Below are positions 12,306 through 24,760 of a stretch of 64,000 nucleotides of DNA, in pieces; position 1 is the first letter of the stretch, and every line of letters starts with the position of its first letter. Where the stretch lies: the NCBI GenBank assembly GCA_944470555.2, contig OX104131.1, positions 15,988,515 to 16,052,514 of the forward strand, read 5' to 3'. The translations under genes and the position numbers were made by a program. This stretch comes from Heterobilharzia americana. Its lineage: Eukaryota; Platyhelminthes; Trematoda; Strigeidida; Schistosomatidae. The notes beneath the pieces are model-generated. The model saw nothing but the letters and a program-made list of their open reading frames with translations. It was not told the origin of the DNA and ran no database searches.

Positions 12306-13992
12306 CGCACTGGGAGATCTCTTGCCACAACTGCTCGATCTATAAGTATGCATTCGCTTCCGTCTAGTGAATAAACTTCAAAAGGCTTGCTGACCGAGTT
12401 CGACAATCTACTTCCGCTAACAGTTTTGATGGCAGTCTTTGTGCCGCCAGTTGACAATCCTTGAAGTTGCAAAACATCTTTCGCGATCAAAGTTGTATCA
12501 GAGCCATCGCCCAAGACAGCATAACCGCAAACCTCTTCATTACCGTGCTTTACGCGTACCGGGAGTAGGCCCAAACACAAGCCTTCTCTGAGAGACTCAG
12601 CACATCCACAACTACTTTTCTCCAGTTGTTCGCTTACGGCATGGTGGGTCTTCTTATGTAACAGAGGGTGATGGGATGCTTTAAAACTTAGACTGCACAC
12701 CCTATGAATTTTACATTCTACGGACCTGTGGCCATTTTTGAGACAGGAAAAGCAACAACCGATTTCTTTAGCCTTGGACCATCTTTCATCCACCGGCGGC
12801 GACAGGAATGTGGTACATTTTGTGACTACATGGTTTCCTCCACAAAATATACATAAAGGTTTCATGACTTTTCCAACGGGTACCAACTGCTGCGTGGAGC
12901 AAGCCATTTTACTATTTGGTCGCCGACTGCTTGTTGCCAGCTGTCCAAACCTACTTAGCGAAATACTCACACGTGCTGACACAAACTGCGTCTACTCTGG
13001 GAAGGCAGGTTCTCGTTCGTTCTCAGCTAGCTTTTCGACAGTCTGCGCTCATTTCATCAGCAACACGAAGGGCAATTTCTTTGCTATACCTTCCAAAGTT
13101 GTCGAGAAATTAAGGTCCGCAGCGTAGTTCATTTGCTCTAAGGCTAGAGAGCAGTTTTCCATCTTTATAGTCAGCCTCGACATTGCCTCAGCATCGTTTT
13201 GTCCTATGTCCGAGCATTCCATCAGATCCTGTGGTAAGGCCTGGCTGACTTCATGAGTCCTTCCAAACAAACGCTTCAGTAAATCTCAAGCTCTGCGGTA
13301 ACAGCAGATGGCGGTAACATAACGCATTCCTCTGCGGCCTCCCTGGCTTTACCTTTACGGTAATGTGACGAGTATAATAGCCTCTGTCCATCATCATCAA
13401 CCTTAGAGACAGCGTAGAGCTTAAATTGCCTCATAAACTTCCAATATTCAGCTAGCCCGTCAAAGCTGCTTAATTCTACCTTCGGCAACTCATGGCCGAC
13501 ATTTACACAAGGCAAAGTAGCGGCAACCCCTTTGTCTTCTGCGCTGCTCACCTGACTAGTCGCTTCAGGATCAAGCCTGCTATGAGGGTCAATGCCAAGA
13601 CAAACTGATTTGTGACACTTTATATCATCATCCAAAGAAAAGGTATCACCTAAACCCCCATTCACATCTAAGTTTAGTTCTTTATGCAGCCGCAACCTTT
13701 CCTGTCTTTGTTTAGCCTTGAATTCACGAAGCTCTAACTCTTGCCTTTCGTCCAACTGTCGTACCTTCGATTGAGCGGAGGTCCTACCAGGGCTAGTCTT
13801 GCTATAGTCAATAACTGCACCGTTATCAGATCCACGGCATGAAATAACATCAAGAGGGACTTGCCTGGTATGTGAGGTTTGGTCCAAGAACATGTCGTTT
13901 TCTCCGTCCGGGATCAACTCAAAAAACACTTTGCGCTTGCCAGGTACAGTAGTGACGGGTTGTTGAGTGGTGTAGCGGCCAGAATCCAACAA
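12305..13992 (-). pseudogene. BEL/Pao LTR-retrotransposon gag and protease remnant
   Basis: Three minus-strand ORFs (13,992-13,276, 13,270-13,049, 12,982-12,185) cover gag and the start of pol. The first has a charged coiled coil (RQELELREFKAKQRQE) and a gag core with KVELSSFDGLAEYWKFMRQF. The third has two zinc knuckles, CIFCGGNHVVTKC (residues 44-56, C-x2-C-x3-H-x4-C) and CFSCLKNGHRSVEC (77-90, C-x2-C-x4-H-x4-C), the pair typical of BEL/Pao. A retroviral-type aspartic protease N-terminus follows, with AVLGDGSDTTLI near 156-166. The catalytic triad region reads GDGS rather than the usual DGGS or DSG type. RT, RNase H and integrase are missing after the junction near 12,305. Confidence 0.8.
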
Positions 13993-14640
13993 TCCTGGCC
14001 TGAACGTGGGAAATAACTAGGCAGTGCCAACTGACAAGAATCTGACTAGTTCCTGCGTTCTACTGTATAGCTTCCGAACGCCCGCTGGTGGCGCACAGTC
14101 AAAGGTTGGATCAAAATATCAAGACACGGTTTGTAGTAATTCAGTAGTAGATCCGTAACAAGATCTGTGGTACCATCAAAGGAACAATAAGTTATATCAA
14201 AATTACAAAAATATCTCAACAGTGCCGTTGGGTGACTATAAAGTCCAAAACGTTCTCCGGTGCAACTACGTACCGACAGTCAATGAGAATATTCTCGACG
14301 AAAGGGATCAAAACTCTGTCTACCAGAATCAACTGAACAAATAAGCGTCTCTAGTAGACAGTCAAAAGGCAAACAGTCAAATCACAGCACAACCGTGAGT
14401 TGAACCGGAACAAAATGTCGGGCGCAGTAAAACAACATCACCTTGTCAACAGTCCAGAGTCACATAGTAGGAAAGTGAAATATTCATGACAGGTCCCAAT
14501 TCTACAAAGGCAGATGCCGAGTAGAAGGTCAAAGAAGACAGTCAAGCAACCAAATAACATTACACCAGCCAGGGTCAGACGTACACCATCCATGATGAGG
14601 GTAAAAATATTAAAATAAATGTCGATATAATCAAATAGGG
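13993..14640 (-). mobile_element. Probable leader or LTR of the BEL/Pao element
   Basis: This non-coding stretch lies directly upstream (minus sense) of the gag start. It contains several dispersed ACAGTCAA-like motifs. I could not define LTR ends or a primer-binding site, so the label rests on position. Confidence 0.25.
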
Positions 14641-17600
14641 TGATCGGGAGGGATTTTCAGATTAAATTTCATTCACATGACCTGCGGCCCACGTGGTTCT
14701 GCGGTTGGCACCATAGGTGCTTCAATGCCGTCTGTTTCTTCGGCCGTGTGCCTAGTCTTACGTTTGGTATTTCTCAAACTCGGTCTGTTAGATCCGAGGA
14801 TGTGAGAACCTGAACATACCTGCATTTTGTGGTCCTTTCCCAGCCCCTGTCAACAAACCTAGTAGGCAGTCCACTCGCTCTGCTTATGGCTTGTCGTGGG
14901 ATGTTCTTAAAATTCTGCACAGTGATCTGCGCACCAACGGGTGCCGCGTCGCCATCATTGGCACACTTATCAGCTTACCCTTCGGAGGCCAACTTTTTCT
15001 TTCTTGTATTCAGAAGTGTTTTCTCCTCTTCTACCAGGGTGCGAATATCCAAGCACCAGGAAGTAAGAAGCCAGACACTCCCTACGGTGTCATAACTTAT
15101 ATGTTGAAGGCGTAAGGCTTTTACACTTACCCTGAAGCCAACTCCTACATTCTGTATACTGCCCACCGGGGGCCACTGAGAACTGGCACTCCACCCGTCA
15201 CAATCACTTTAACAACACTTTTGGTTTACCACATCACACGCTTCGGAGAAATTCACCTAGAACAGTTTCTGTCCCACTTTAGTCAAAGAGCATTTCGATT
15301 ACTGCAAAAATACAACAGTCCAGTGCGTAAGAGCAAAAGATGCCAAGGATCTGGCTGAACGCTAAAAGTCACCCCTCCTCACAAAGCGTGCCCTGCTGAA
15401 CAGGCGCCCAGCGATACCTGGTGAAATTTAAGGAGGGGACGCAAGGACTCTACAGACCTCGTAGTCGGTAATGTGAAAACCCAGGGAAGCTCCAACTGTA
15501 ACACTGTAAGTAACCCCTAGACCTTTGTCAAAGTTTGAATGAAACATCTGTTTTCCTCTGGTAGTTAAGACCTACAATTGAAATTAAATTCGTCCACCGT
15601 CACAATCTCAAACTTCCGCGTGTTGAGAGGATGCAGGTTCTCAGTTGTTTTCTTCGGGATTTCGGATAAGGCCCTCTGGAGAGTAAAGAGGTCCACTGCC
15701 TGTTGTACTTCCCTCCAACTCCTCAGATCACTAAGTTGTAATGGTGGATGGGAATCAAGTGTTGCTACTAAGTGGCTTATGGGGCCAGAAACAGCGCGGT
15801 ATCGAAAATGGGGCTCCGAAGCGACCCACTGAGAATCCATTAAGCCAAGATAAATCAACTCCAAGCGGTTGCAGACGATTGCAGAAGTATTCCCTGGGCC
15901 AACTAGTTCGCTCTCTGAATCCATCCGGTAGATCAAGTCGCTGACATAGAATATCAGCAAAGATGTTGAAGGCATTTCGGGAGTCAAATACTCCAATATG
16001 AATGGGCTTCAGCTATTCAACGGTATCAGCGATTTGGTGTCACACACTCGCAAGTCAAAACTTGAATCGCTGGTCAGTGGAAATTGAGTTTCCCAGGAGG
16101 CAGTTACAAAACTAGTCGTATGTATTACACTTTCTATAACCACTGAGGTTGAAGAGACCTCCTTGCCCCCATGATCTACTCCTTTAATTTACGTTGAGCC
16201 CCCGAAAAGAATTTTCTTTTCTTTTATATCTTTAGGAAATGCTTCATAGGTAGCCTCTACGCCAGGGCCGTCCTACCCGATCACTACCTACATGTCAGGT
16301 AACTTGGAGCGCGAACTACACACAACCGTAGATACTGTAAATGAGAGTAGGATGTCCCAGAGTACCAGCAGTAGGCTGAGTCAGTGATACTACTTAGATG
16401 GTATTTTAGGGACAACTTATGTAAGCTTCATGGCAATGAGGAAGCAGGACCGTCCCCAAATGGGCCACTGGATTTATTTGCCACGTCTCTGAAGTCCTTT
16501 TGATAACGGATTTTATGGTGCAACCCAACGGTTTCCGTGGTTGGTGAGTGAGTCAGCCCCAGCAGATGGTAGTGCAGCGCATCCGAAGCACGTCATGCGC
16601 TCTTCTGTAGCCTTGCTTTGTGAGTTACGACCACAATAGACCCACTGCTTAGATGATCCTAGCCAGCCTTCTGGGCTCCCCGAGGCACAGCTGTGGAACT
16701 AAATTGGTCGTGACTGATGCCTATGTGAATGCTGTAGGACCGAAATTATGTAACAGGTAGGTCAGCCTATCCGTAGTTCACGAAAAGGCGCATTAAGTGG
16801 ACTTTAAGTTGAACACCCGGTCGCTGCTTTTGCGGTGAAACCATGGGATCCTGGGGGCTTCGGCGCCTGACAACCATTAGTTTACTGTAGTCTCAAGGTT
16901 ATAAGTTAAAATGACTCATAAATCATTGTACAGGGGGACCCCGGTGGGGGTAAGCTATTTTTCGAAGAATCACGCATTTCGTTTCCAGTGGCGCCCAAAT
17001 AGCCTACTTTTTGGGACGTTTATTGATGACAATGCGTTAGACCATCCCGTTCATGTGCTTGTGGACCCATCAGGTCGCCATCACCACACATTTTAAGCTG
17101 AGACATCAGAGATTTTTAGAAAAACAGCTCATCGCCGCACGTGGTCTTCTTGTACAACGATTCAGAAGTCATTGTGATTTGGGACCTTACGACCGCGGCA
17201 GACTACTGAGTGTCAGGCGCCGTGCTTCAGACACACCACATCACCGTTTGCTGGGGCTGACTCGCATATCCGCCATCCCACAACGGAATCCTTTTATTTG
17301 CGAAATTCAGTCTGTGTACTTCGCTACGAACAAGCAAGAAACTGGGCCTTGAGTTTACTGAATTCCGTAGGCATTGGTATGGGACCCTGACCCGCTATCC
17401 CTATATCTTACGCCGTCCATTCACTGATCAGAAACCTGTTAAGTGATGAACAGCACCTTAAATGTCATCGGCCACTCAACTACACATTGGCTAGGTAATC
17501 TTTACCGGTAACGTTTGAAAGAATGTGCAGAAATCCGGGTGGGAGTGTGCTTTTCAGGTGCCTTTGTCCCTGAGTGGTTGCCGAGTAACGAAATAATATC

Positions 17601-17870
17601 ACTGTTGCTCTGCAAACACATGTTCATAGCCTGCTTTATGCTTTGGGTTATCTTACGAGTGTTTTGTACTGTCACTTGGTCTCTCGCTTTGATCGAGTAA
17701 GTGGACTCGTTCATAGGGACCAGTGAATGCGTAAAATTCTTGTTCTCCTCCATTACACACCTACATGAGAGTGAAAGGAATTTTCGGGAATGAAAGATGG
17801 TCATAATTATGGAAAGAATGATAGGCGACCATAACGAGGAATATCCGGACATAACGGGAGCACTTAGAGA
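14640..17870. other. GC-richer, unresolved decayed sequence, probably old retroelements
   Basis: No domain could be named with confidence. Open frames include 15,996-15,565 (-, 143 codons) and 17,053-17,352 (+, 99 codons), neither with a recognisable motif. Composition and position, between a BEL/Pao leader and a CR1-like fragment, suggest degraded mobile elements rather than host genes. Confidence 0.35.
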
Positions 17871-18780
17871 CGTTCAAAGCAGCTTCCGAAAGTGAGGGCC
17901 CTGTGCCTCCAACCTACCGATAGCCATTGACTACTGAACAGATCCTGGGGCCCTAAAGTCTAGCCAACGTGATTTTCCTGGATTTAACACAGTCCTGAAC
18001 ACCATCTCCATGCAAAATACCTCAGAACGCTTGAGGGGACGAAAAATATTTAATTGGTATCTAACCTAGAAGAATGCTGATTCATACCTTTCCCTGCCCG
18101 TGATGCACAGAAAGTATCCCACCCTCTCTGTGGTTCACGTCTTTCCCCAACCGTATCAAAGAAAAACCTGCGTTTAGCGGTGGCTGAGATACTGAGCACC
18201 AGTTCCAGTTGCACAGGAGACGCCTAAAAGGGACGCGGTGTACTGCAATTTGTGCTCAGGAAACTAGTTACCCTCACTCCGGAGCTCTTCTCGAAACTCT
18301 ACAAGGCCTACATGTAACCACACCCGGAGGTCGATACCGTCTTCGCCCCATCACACCCGAAAAGAGGCACGAACCTCCTGGAGGAAGTCCAGGGGGAGGC
18401 AAAAAAAGGTGTCGCAGGGATGCATCAAAAACAGCGCAAGGACAGATAAAAAGAGATAGCCCTATACTCTCTTGATCACAGAAGGTTTACGAGTTGATTT
18501 GGTAATGGCTTACAAAATGCCAAATGACCCTCGAACAGAGATGTGCCACCGAGTAGCCACATCGGTAACCCTCGCGGAAACCCTAAGAGAATATCCCACC
18601 AAAAGTCAAGAACTCGGGTGGGTTCACACTTCTCCCTTCTAGTCTGCGGGCGCTGGAAAGCACTACCAGCGGAGGTAATGGCCCGTCCGCCCCATCTTTG
18701 GAAAGTTTCAATAAAAGGCTAAATAGTTGTGCAGTGATCCACGGTTTAAGCCCACCCACTTGAAATACCAACTAGACCGA
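17870..18780 (+). mobile_element. CR1-like retrotransposon fragment (RT palm to 3' end)
   Basis: Near 17,965 the plus strand reads NVIFLDLTQS, the first catalytic Asp block of a CR1-like RT, now followed by a stop. Near 18,640-18,720 a frame reads SSLRALESTTSGG then APSLESFNKRLN, matching the usual WNALP/SFKRRL C-terminal end. The intervening sequence has many stops. Inactive. Confidence 0.5.
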
Positions 18781-19006
18781 ATAAATTGACTGCTGCTACT
18801 GCATTCTAACATTGTTAACTCTACGCCCCTTCTCTTTCTGCTCTAACCACTTAAGTCCTTTTCATCTCCCTCATCCGCTATGAATATACCACACACACCA
18901 AAGTTCTACATATCTTTACACCCCTCTCGTTTTACTAAGGTGCAGATAGATTAATCCATCAATTCTCTTTTACTTTTCATCTGTTCACACACATTTTTCT
19001 TTCTAG

Positions 19007-19285
19007 GTTGTCTCTTCACTATCCCCAACCCTCTCCTACGATCAGTCCGAACAACTGTTCGACAACTCCATATCTGGAGGACCTGAATGCATCACAGTCC
19101 CAGAAAAACCAACCAACACTCAGCCACCTGTTTTGTATGCCGAGGATATGGTTGAAAAGTGGTTGGATCTACTGCGTCAGGACCCACCGAAGACCTGGAA
19201 ATGTTCTACAAAACGGGAAGAGAGCAAGAAGAAATCGACTGGTTTACACAACCTCGTTAGACAGATAATGGATACTGGGCATTAA
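19007..19285 (+). CDS. Candidate terminal exon of an unknown gene
   Basis: A good acceptor (pyrimidine run ending TTTCTTTCTAG at 19,006) is followed by 92 open codons ending in TAA at 19,283-19,285; the TAG of the acceptor is in frame, so the frame opens exactly there. The product is hydrophilic, with PEKPTNTQPPVLYAEDMVEKW near residues 40-60, then a basic segment KREESKKKS and a C-terminus HNLVRQIMDTGH. No family recognised. A second frame is also open across most of the stretch, so chance is possible. AT-rich sequence with no further coding signal follows, as expected of a 3' UTR. Upstream exons would lie beyond the transposon-filled region. Confidence 0.4.
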   Translation, partial: VVSSLSPTLSYDQSEQLFDNSISGGPECITVPEKPTNTQPPVLYAEDMVEKWLDLLRQDPPKTWKCSTKREESKKKSTGLHNLVRQIMDTGH

Positions 19286-21380
19286 AAACTATCCACTTAC
19301 TGAACTACCCATAAAAATGTTAATTTATGTGGCTTTCTGGTGGATCCTTTATTAGCATTGCAGCAATTGTTTTAATTTGTCACTTAAATTATTTAGGTGA
19401 CTGATACTTACAAGTGCCTTTTTCAATCAGCTTTCATGTCATCGTCAGGTATGTCTTTAGATCCATTTACATTGGCGATTGGTCTTACTTCCTTATTTTC
19501 ATCTGCCTAACTACAACTTCATGTTATTTGTTTTCAAGCGAAAAGCATATTTAATGCTCGTATTCTCAATACTTTGAAGTTTTAATCTGTTGAGCATGAA
19601 CTGCAAGATGTTTTAGACTGTTGAATTTTTCATGGTCAAATTTAGAAGGAGAAAAATGAGCGATCACTTGTGTTTCCTTATAAGATTTTACTATAAAGTA
19701 AATAATTCTTCTGGTTTATGGAACTAGTCATAGTAAATTCTTTAGTTCATGCTAGTAAAGCAATGAAGTGTGCATTTAGTAAATATGCCAATAATAATCA
19801 TTGATGTTACAATGTGTTATATTTGTCATTGTTACCCAGTACATGGAGAAACTGTCCACATAATGGCAAAGTTCAACCTATTTTTGCAAACTGTTAACCA
19901 AATTCTTGATTCAATTAGTTGCTTTTTACTGAAAACAATTTTTTGTTTCATTGTTAAGTGTGGCATTTCGCAGTAATGTATTCATGCATTACTTACACGA
20001 GTTCATCATGTCATTTTTACATTGTTATTAGTTCCGAAACATCTCCAAAGAAACGGAGTTTTCACTGATTGCCCTTTAGATTAGACAGTACTTCTTTGGA
20101 AATCTGAATACTATTTATTTATGACGGTTGCAAGTTTTTATTTTTAAATCCATCCTGAAAGATGTAATGCTATGACATAGTGACATTTAAATGTCAGTAA
20201 ACCTGTTACTTAATGTAAGCCTGCAGGTGAGTTTCAACTTTTCTAGTCAGGATGGAAAACTGACAGTAGTACTATTCACTAGTACGACCGCCCTCAAATA
20301 TATTGATTTGCATCAGCATCACTCTAATCATTGCCTCATGTTTATTTAATTGATGTCAATCAAATAAAAATAAATATTTAGATAGCTGAAAATACTCGGG
20401 AAGGTTGGGTTTAATTTTTGGAACACGTTTATGATATTTTGCTCTATATGTGATTAAAATATGAACTATGTAAATGCAGCCGATAAACCAAAAAATAGGC
20501 TCGAGATAGTTGCAGGCTATTTGTGGATTCATACATGTTGTAAACAACCCTAAAAGACTGTTAGTACCTACTTGCATATTAGCACATCATTTAGGTTAAA
20601 TTTAGATATTTTAATATTTTTCGCTTTACTTCTGACCCTATGGTGCTTTTGTGCCAACACAGTTCTCTATCAGCTAGTTGTTCCCAAAATGGTTGATGGA
20701 ACAGTAGAAACCTTCCATCCTAGGCGCCGACTGTGGGGCAAACGTGCAAAACCTTTCCATGATGTCGATAGCTTGAATAACATTTTGGTCTCCAAAGCTA
20801 GTGAAACTATGCAAGCGAGCTAGAAAATGAAACTGAACCTCTTGTTTGCTTACTCGTGGTTTGTATTTGTGATGGATATTCAGTTGGCCAAAACGAAATA
20901 TTGTTAACCAAAACTGCAGACTCAAAAAAACCACATCCAAAAATGTATCGCTTTTGCATTTATTAGAAACAGCAGCGATTAGTAACGCAGCACCTAAGTT
21001 TTGCCATTCATAAATAGTTGCTCTTGCTATTAGTATTTAGATATTCATGTATATCGTACACAAGTGTGCAAGGTACAGGCTAGTCAGGCATAAGCCTATG
21101 TAAATGAACCAGTTCATTCATTTTCAAACTGGAATTGAAAAAAACAAGTAAAGACTTTTGTGTCGTAGAATCTCGACAAACACTTCAGCACTAAATCGTT
21201 AGTATTTTGGTACTTCTGTTATCTCTGCTTCTGGGCTAAAAATCACTTAATTTAGATCTGACTCCAAGTTTAAAAATCGAGTTATGGACATGAATGACTG
21301 ACTTTAAATCAGGTTCAGACTTGTATTCCGAGTATAGAAGGCTATGAGACTACATCAGGTTTTTTTAGTAGATCTCTGCA
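19286..21380. other. AT-rich non-coding stretch
   Basis: The first part may be the 3' UTR of the candidate exon at 19,007. Short ORFs occur (for example 83 codons at 20,572-20,823 on +, with one hydrophobic segment), without splice signals or family motifs I can support. Confidence 0.35.
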
Positions 21381-21890
21381 CTCGTCTGGTCCTCTTTTTA
21401 ACCAACCAATCGATGATGCGAACACAAGTTCTTCTGAGAGTTGGTTCCTGACCGACTGAAAAAATTAGTGTAGAACCTCACACACAGGTGTGTCAGATGA
21501 AGTTGCCACAATCCCTGTTGTACGCAAAGAACAAGTGGGTGGAAAAGGTGATACCAAGGTAGATAAATTAGTGTGAGAGAATAAATAATTTGAAGATGAA
21601 GGTTGGTGCGAAGATTCAAGCTTCAGTAGATGTGTCAAGGGTTGAATTCATCTTTGTAACTGACTTGTCCCAAAGTATCCTCAACTACCGATCCTTTTCA
21701 TCCAGGGGACCCTAGCCGGAATGTTTGCATTTTTCCACATGGCTCAGACCAGTAGTCGAGGACTTCATGGATTGGTGCCGCCCTGAACCCCTTTCCTACC
21801 TAATACACCTTTCGCATGGGCGATGGCTCGGTATGCGCAGTACTTGTCCAAACCATCTCAGTTGATGATGGTTCACAACCTCATCAACCG
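21380..21890 (-). mobile_element. 3' end of a non-LTR element related to the one at 1-3,290
   Basis: Bases near 21,820-21,895 match the sequence at the left window edge (CCAACCATCTCAGT / AAGGTTCACAACCTC type), which encodes the RT tail. The part at 21,475-21,535 is the reverse complement of a 3' UTR motif also seen at 25,170-25,250 (same strand) and at 34,620-34,690 and 38,990-39,070 (plus strand). Confidence 0.6.
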
Positions 21891-22750
21891 AATCGGAGTT
21901 GCTTTCAGGGGCTGATCACTAACCATAGAAACCAGTACTCTAAGGAGACTACGTTTACCCGTTGCTTTTGTATTCTTACTCTTAAGTTCTACCTGGTGAG
22001 TAGAAAAAGAAAAAATAGGTCAGGTCCAAAGTAAATTCATAAAATCCTGTACGGCATGGTTTGATCCCCCCTCTATCCGCAATGAGATGAGGGGAAGAGG
22101 TTGAGCATTTTAGTCGTCCTTCATAAGTTGAGCTAGCCTCTATAGGAACTATGTGAGTGGCTGCCCTCTGCACTTTTTCCAGAAAGTCTGAGCCACTTTT
22201 CGAACTAAGATTTGCCACTTGTGCATAGCCCTTCAGCTTAAACCTGAATAAGGATATGCACAAGGTGGTGAACATATCTATACTTATTTTTGCAAATGTT
22301 CTGCATAGTACTTACAGTGGGCTGAAATTCCGGTCTGCAACCAATTGGCAGTGCGCTATGGTCTTCAGGTCATAACTTACTGTGATTCCTGGGTCATTGT
22401 GGGTCACTCGTGCGGGTAGAGGAGTCACACAGGTATTATAGCCGTCGCAGTTATGCTTGCCAATAGACACACTTACACACTTGGCTGTTTTTCGGCATCA
22501 ACAGTTCCTCGGACGAGATAACAAACTGCTCAGGTCCATTTGAAGTGTACGTAAACCCTTGTCATCCTTAGTTTCTCACCAGATTTCTAGATCACCAGCG
22601 CAGAGAACCATGGAATATTTCTTGATATTCGGCAGTTTATTAGCGCACAGAAGAAATGGCAGGTGACCCAGGACTTTGCCTTGCAGCACTCCACTCTGCA
22701 CCAACATCCAAGAGGAGGGTTGAAAATTGAGCCTTAAACTTCATCATCTT
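21890..22750 (-). mobile_element. CR1-like retrotransposon fragment (RT)
   Basis: The minus strand reads FLEKVQRAATHIVPIEASS, a conserved CR1-like RT C-terminal motif, near 22,130-22,185. Higher coordinates (22,500-22,750) match the RT region of the element at 10,040-10,260 in order. Stops and frameshifts throughout. Confidence 0.65.
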
Positions 22751-23876
22751 TTGTGTGGTATTTAAAGAGTAAAGAACAGTCGCTCAGTATTTATTTATGT
22801 GACATTACTACTAAGCTAAAGTAGAGACATACTTTTATTAACATCAGTGTTTGAAGGGACCGCTACAGTTAACAATTGTGAGAAATATTTGAAGTGTAAT
22901 TAGTAAAACTTTAAACAGAGTAGTAATATCGAAAAGTAGAGTAATATATGTCAGTCAAATTCGACAGCAGCATCTTTCTAATTGACTATGGGGTCTCTCT
23001 GAGCTGATGACACTTTACAGCCATCTATGTTCGATGGTTTTTGTCTTTTTAAGGTCGCTTGCTTCTGTTTGCAATGGAATGAAGCTTGGTCGTGCATTTA
23101 GCAGTGTGCTTGGTTATTTAAGTAGCCATTATTTAGTGATCAAAGTCATCTTAGAACATAGAGTTTAGTGACTCGACCGTGTTACTCATGCCTACCTAAA
23201 ATCTGCTACAATGTAATGGTGATTTGGTGTGATGTTGTGAAGTGAAGAATAGTTGCTCTCGTCTAGAACCTATTAATGTATGTCGAGTTATTAGTTAAGT
23301 GCCAGAGATTATACTACTCATGAGCTCAAGATATTAACAAATACAGCTCATATTCGAAACCATTAACAATCATGCTGTTGATTTTATGTCTTGTACTACA
23401 GAAAAAATAATTTAACACTACTGGAAACTTCTTCAGTATATTTTAAGACAACTTGTAAGTTTCTGATTATCATTTTGATCCTAATCCCCACCTTTCCTTT
23501 TTATGAAGTCAGAATGTTATTTCACTGTTATATGTAGTATTTCTTCATGTATATGATGTGCCGAGTTGATGTTTTCAAATAAATAAAAAGCGATACATTT
23601 TATAGGTCATAAAAGTTCATAATATGAACTTGCATGACACTGATTAGTTGGATGACTTTTTACTTAATATGATCTTGAAAACAAGATAACACATGATATC
23701 ACTTCTTTGTTGTAAAACCTTGACTTAATGAATCATGAAAATAGTGAAATAATTTACACCTGAGACAATTTCAAAATAAATTTTATACATTGTGAATAAC
23801 TGAAATATTTCAGTATGATTAATGAAACATTAACTAAACAGATTTGATATTTTGATACTGAAACAGGAATTATAAA
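22750..23876. other. Upstream region of the FLVCR-like gene
   Basis: AT-rich, no ORF of note and no recognisable retroelement. It should contain the 5' UTR and perhaps the promoter of the transporter gene; I could not place a TATA box or transcription start with confidence. An in-frame TGA at 23,859-23,861 precedes the ATG. Confidence 0.35.
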
Positions 23877-24039
23877 ATGTCAAAATTAGAATCAAGTGGA
23901 TTTTCTGTGATCCTCTACAAAAGACGATGGTTCGCATTGTTCATTTTTTGTTTTTGTTCATTCGCAAATGCTTATCAATGGATTCATCTTAATATAATTT
24001 CTGATCGAGTTTTATTTTTCTGGAACGCCTCTATTCCGG
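23877..24039 (+). CDS. FLVCR: FLVCR-family MFS transporter, first coding exon
   Basis: This encodes residues 1-54 and the first base of codon 55 of a plasma-membrane major-facilitator protein of the FLVCR family. Human members transport choline and ethanolamine, and FLVCR1 was first described as a heme exporter. After a short cytoplasmic N-terminus comes LYKRRWF (13-19), then TM1 (about 18-36) ending NAYQWI. The Trp of that motif (residue 35) corresponds to the substrate-site Trp of vertebrate FLVCRs, by my reading. The ATG has A at -3 and is preceded by an in-frame TGA 18 bases upstream. The exon ends CCGG/GTAAGT, a strong donor, in phase 1. Confidence 0.85.
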
Positions 24040-24254
24040 GTAAGTCACTGATGTGACTGTGATTAATTCATACTGTTATGTTTTAACTAAATAATAAAAA
24101 TTGTTTTATCTAACAATCTAATCACTATTCAAAGTGGTGAGTATCACACCACTGCATTTCAACAAACATGAAAGTATTTGATGTCTATTATACAAGTGAA
24201 TTACAAACGTATGAGAAGTGAACAATGATAGATGCAAGAATGGGAGACACTATA

Positions 24255-24760
24255 AAAATAATGATAATAATAATAATAATAACAATCGCTTTATTCAAGA
24301 CAGTATGTATGACAGTAGAGAATTCTCAGCATGTAATTTTTCAACAAATCAATATTATGAAAGAGTTAGCTGGTCCTGGATGGGCATCTGATCCATAATG
24401 AACAATAATTGAGAAATGCAACTGTAATTTTGGTGGCGGCAGTTCATTCAGACAGTACAGAAATCTGCAACTCATCTGATGGATAAAAATACGATGTACT
24501 TTTGTGCACTGAAAATTCCATTTGTATATAACGTAACATTTTCTCTCTACTTTGTTATTGACTGGAGAAACGGGGAGTTGAAAACAGTTTAAAAATGTCC
24601 AGGAGTACATAATACGTTTAAAGGACATATTTAAATGATTAAAACAAATTGAAAAGTTTGATGAAAAATGTTCGATGGATAAATTTGGTAACCCAAGGTT
24701 CAAACAGGCCGCTGTCATATAAGTATACCTATGTGTTTCTATGTTTTTCAATCCATCGAT
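24255..24760 (-). mobile_element. Retroposed unit with AATAAA signal and (TTA)n tail
   Basis: Read on the minus strand, a 136-codon ORF (24,751-24,341) is followed by AATAAA (reverse complement of TTTATT near 24,290) and a tail of TTA repeats (24,262-24,285 on +, AAT repeats). The ORF product is Cys-, His- and Phe-rich with no known domain. The layout, 3' end plus short-repeat tail, is that of an RTE-mobilised sequence or the 3' end of a non-LTR element. Confidence 0.45.

Noticed and set aside
20572..20823. 83-codon + ORF with a hydrophobic N-terminal segment
   Set aside because: No homology recognised, a similar-sized ORF overlaps on the other strand, and no splice or start context supports it.
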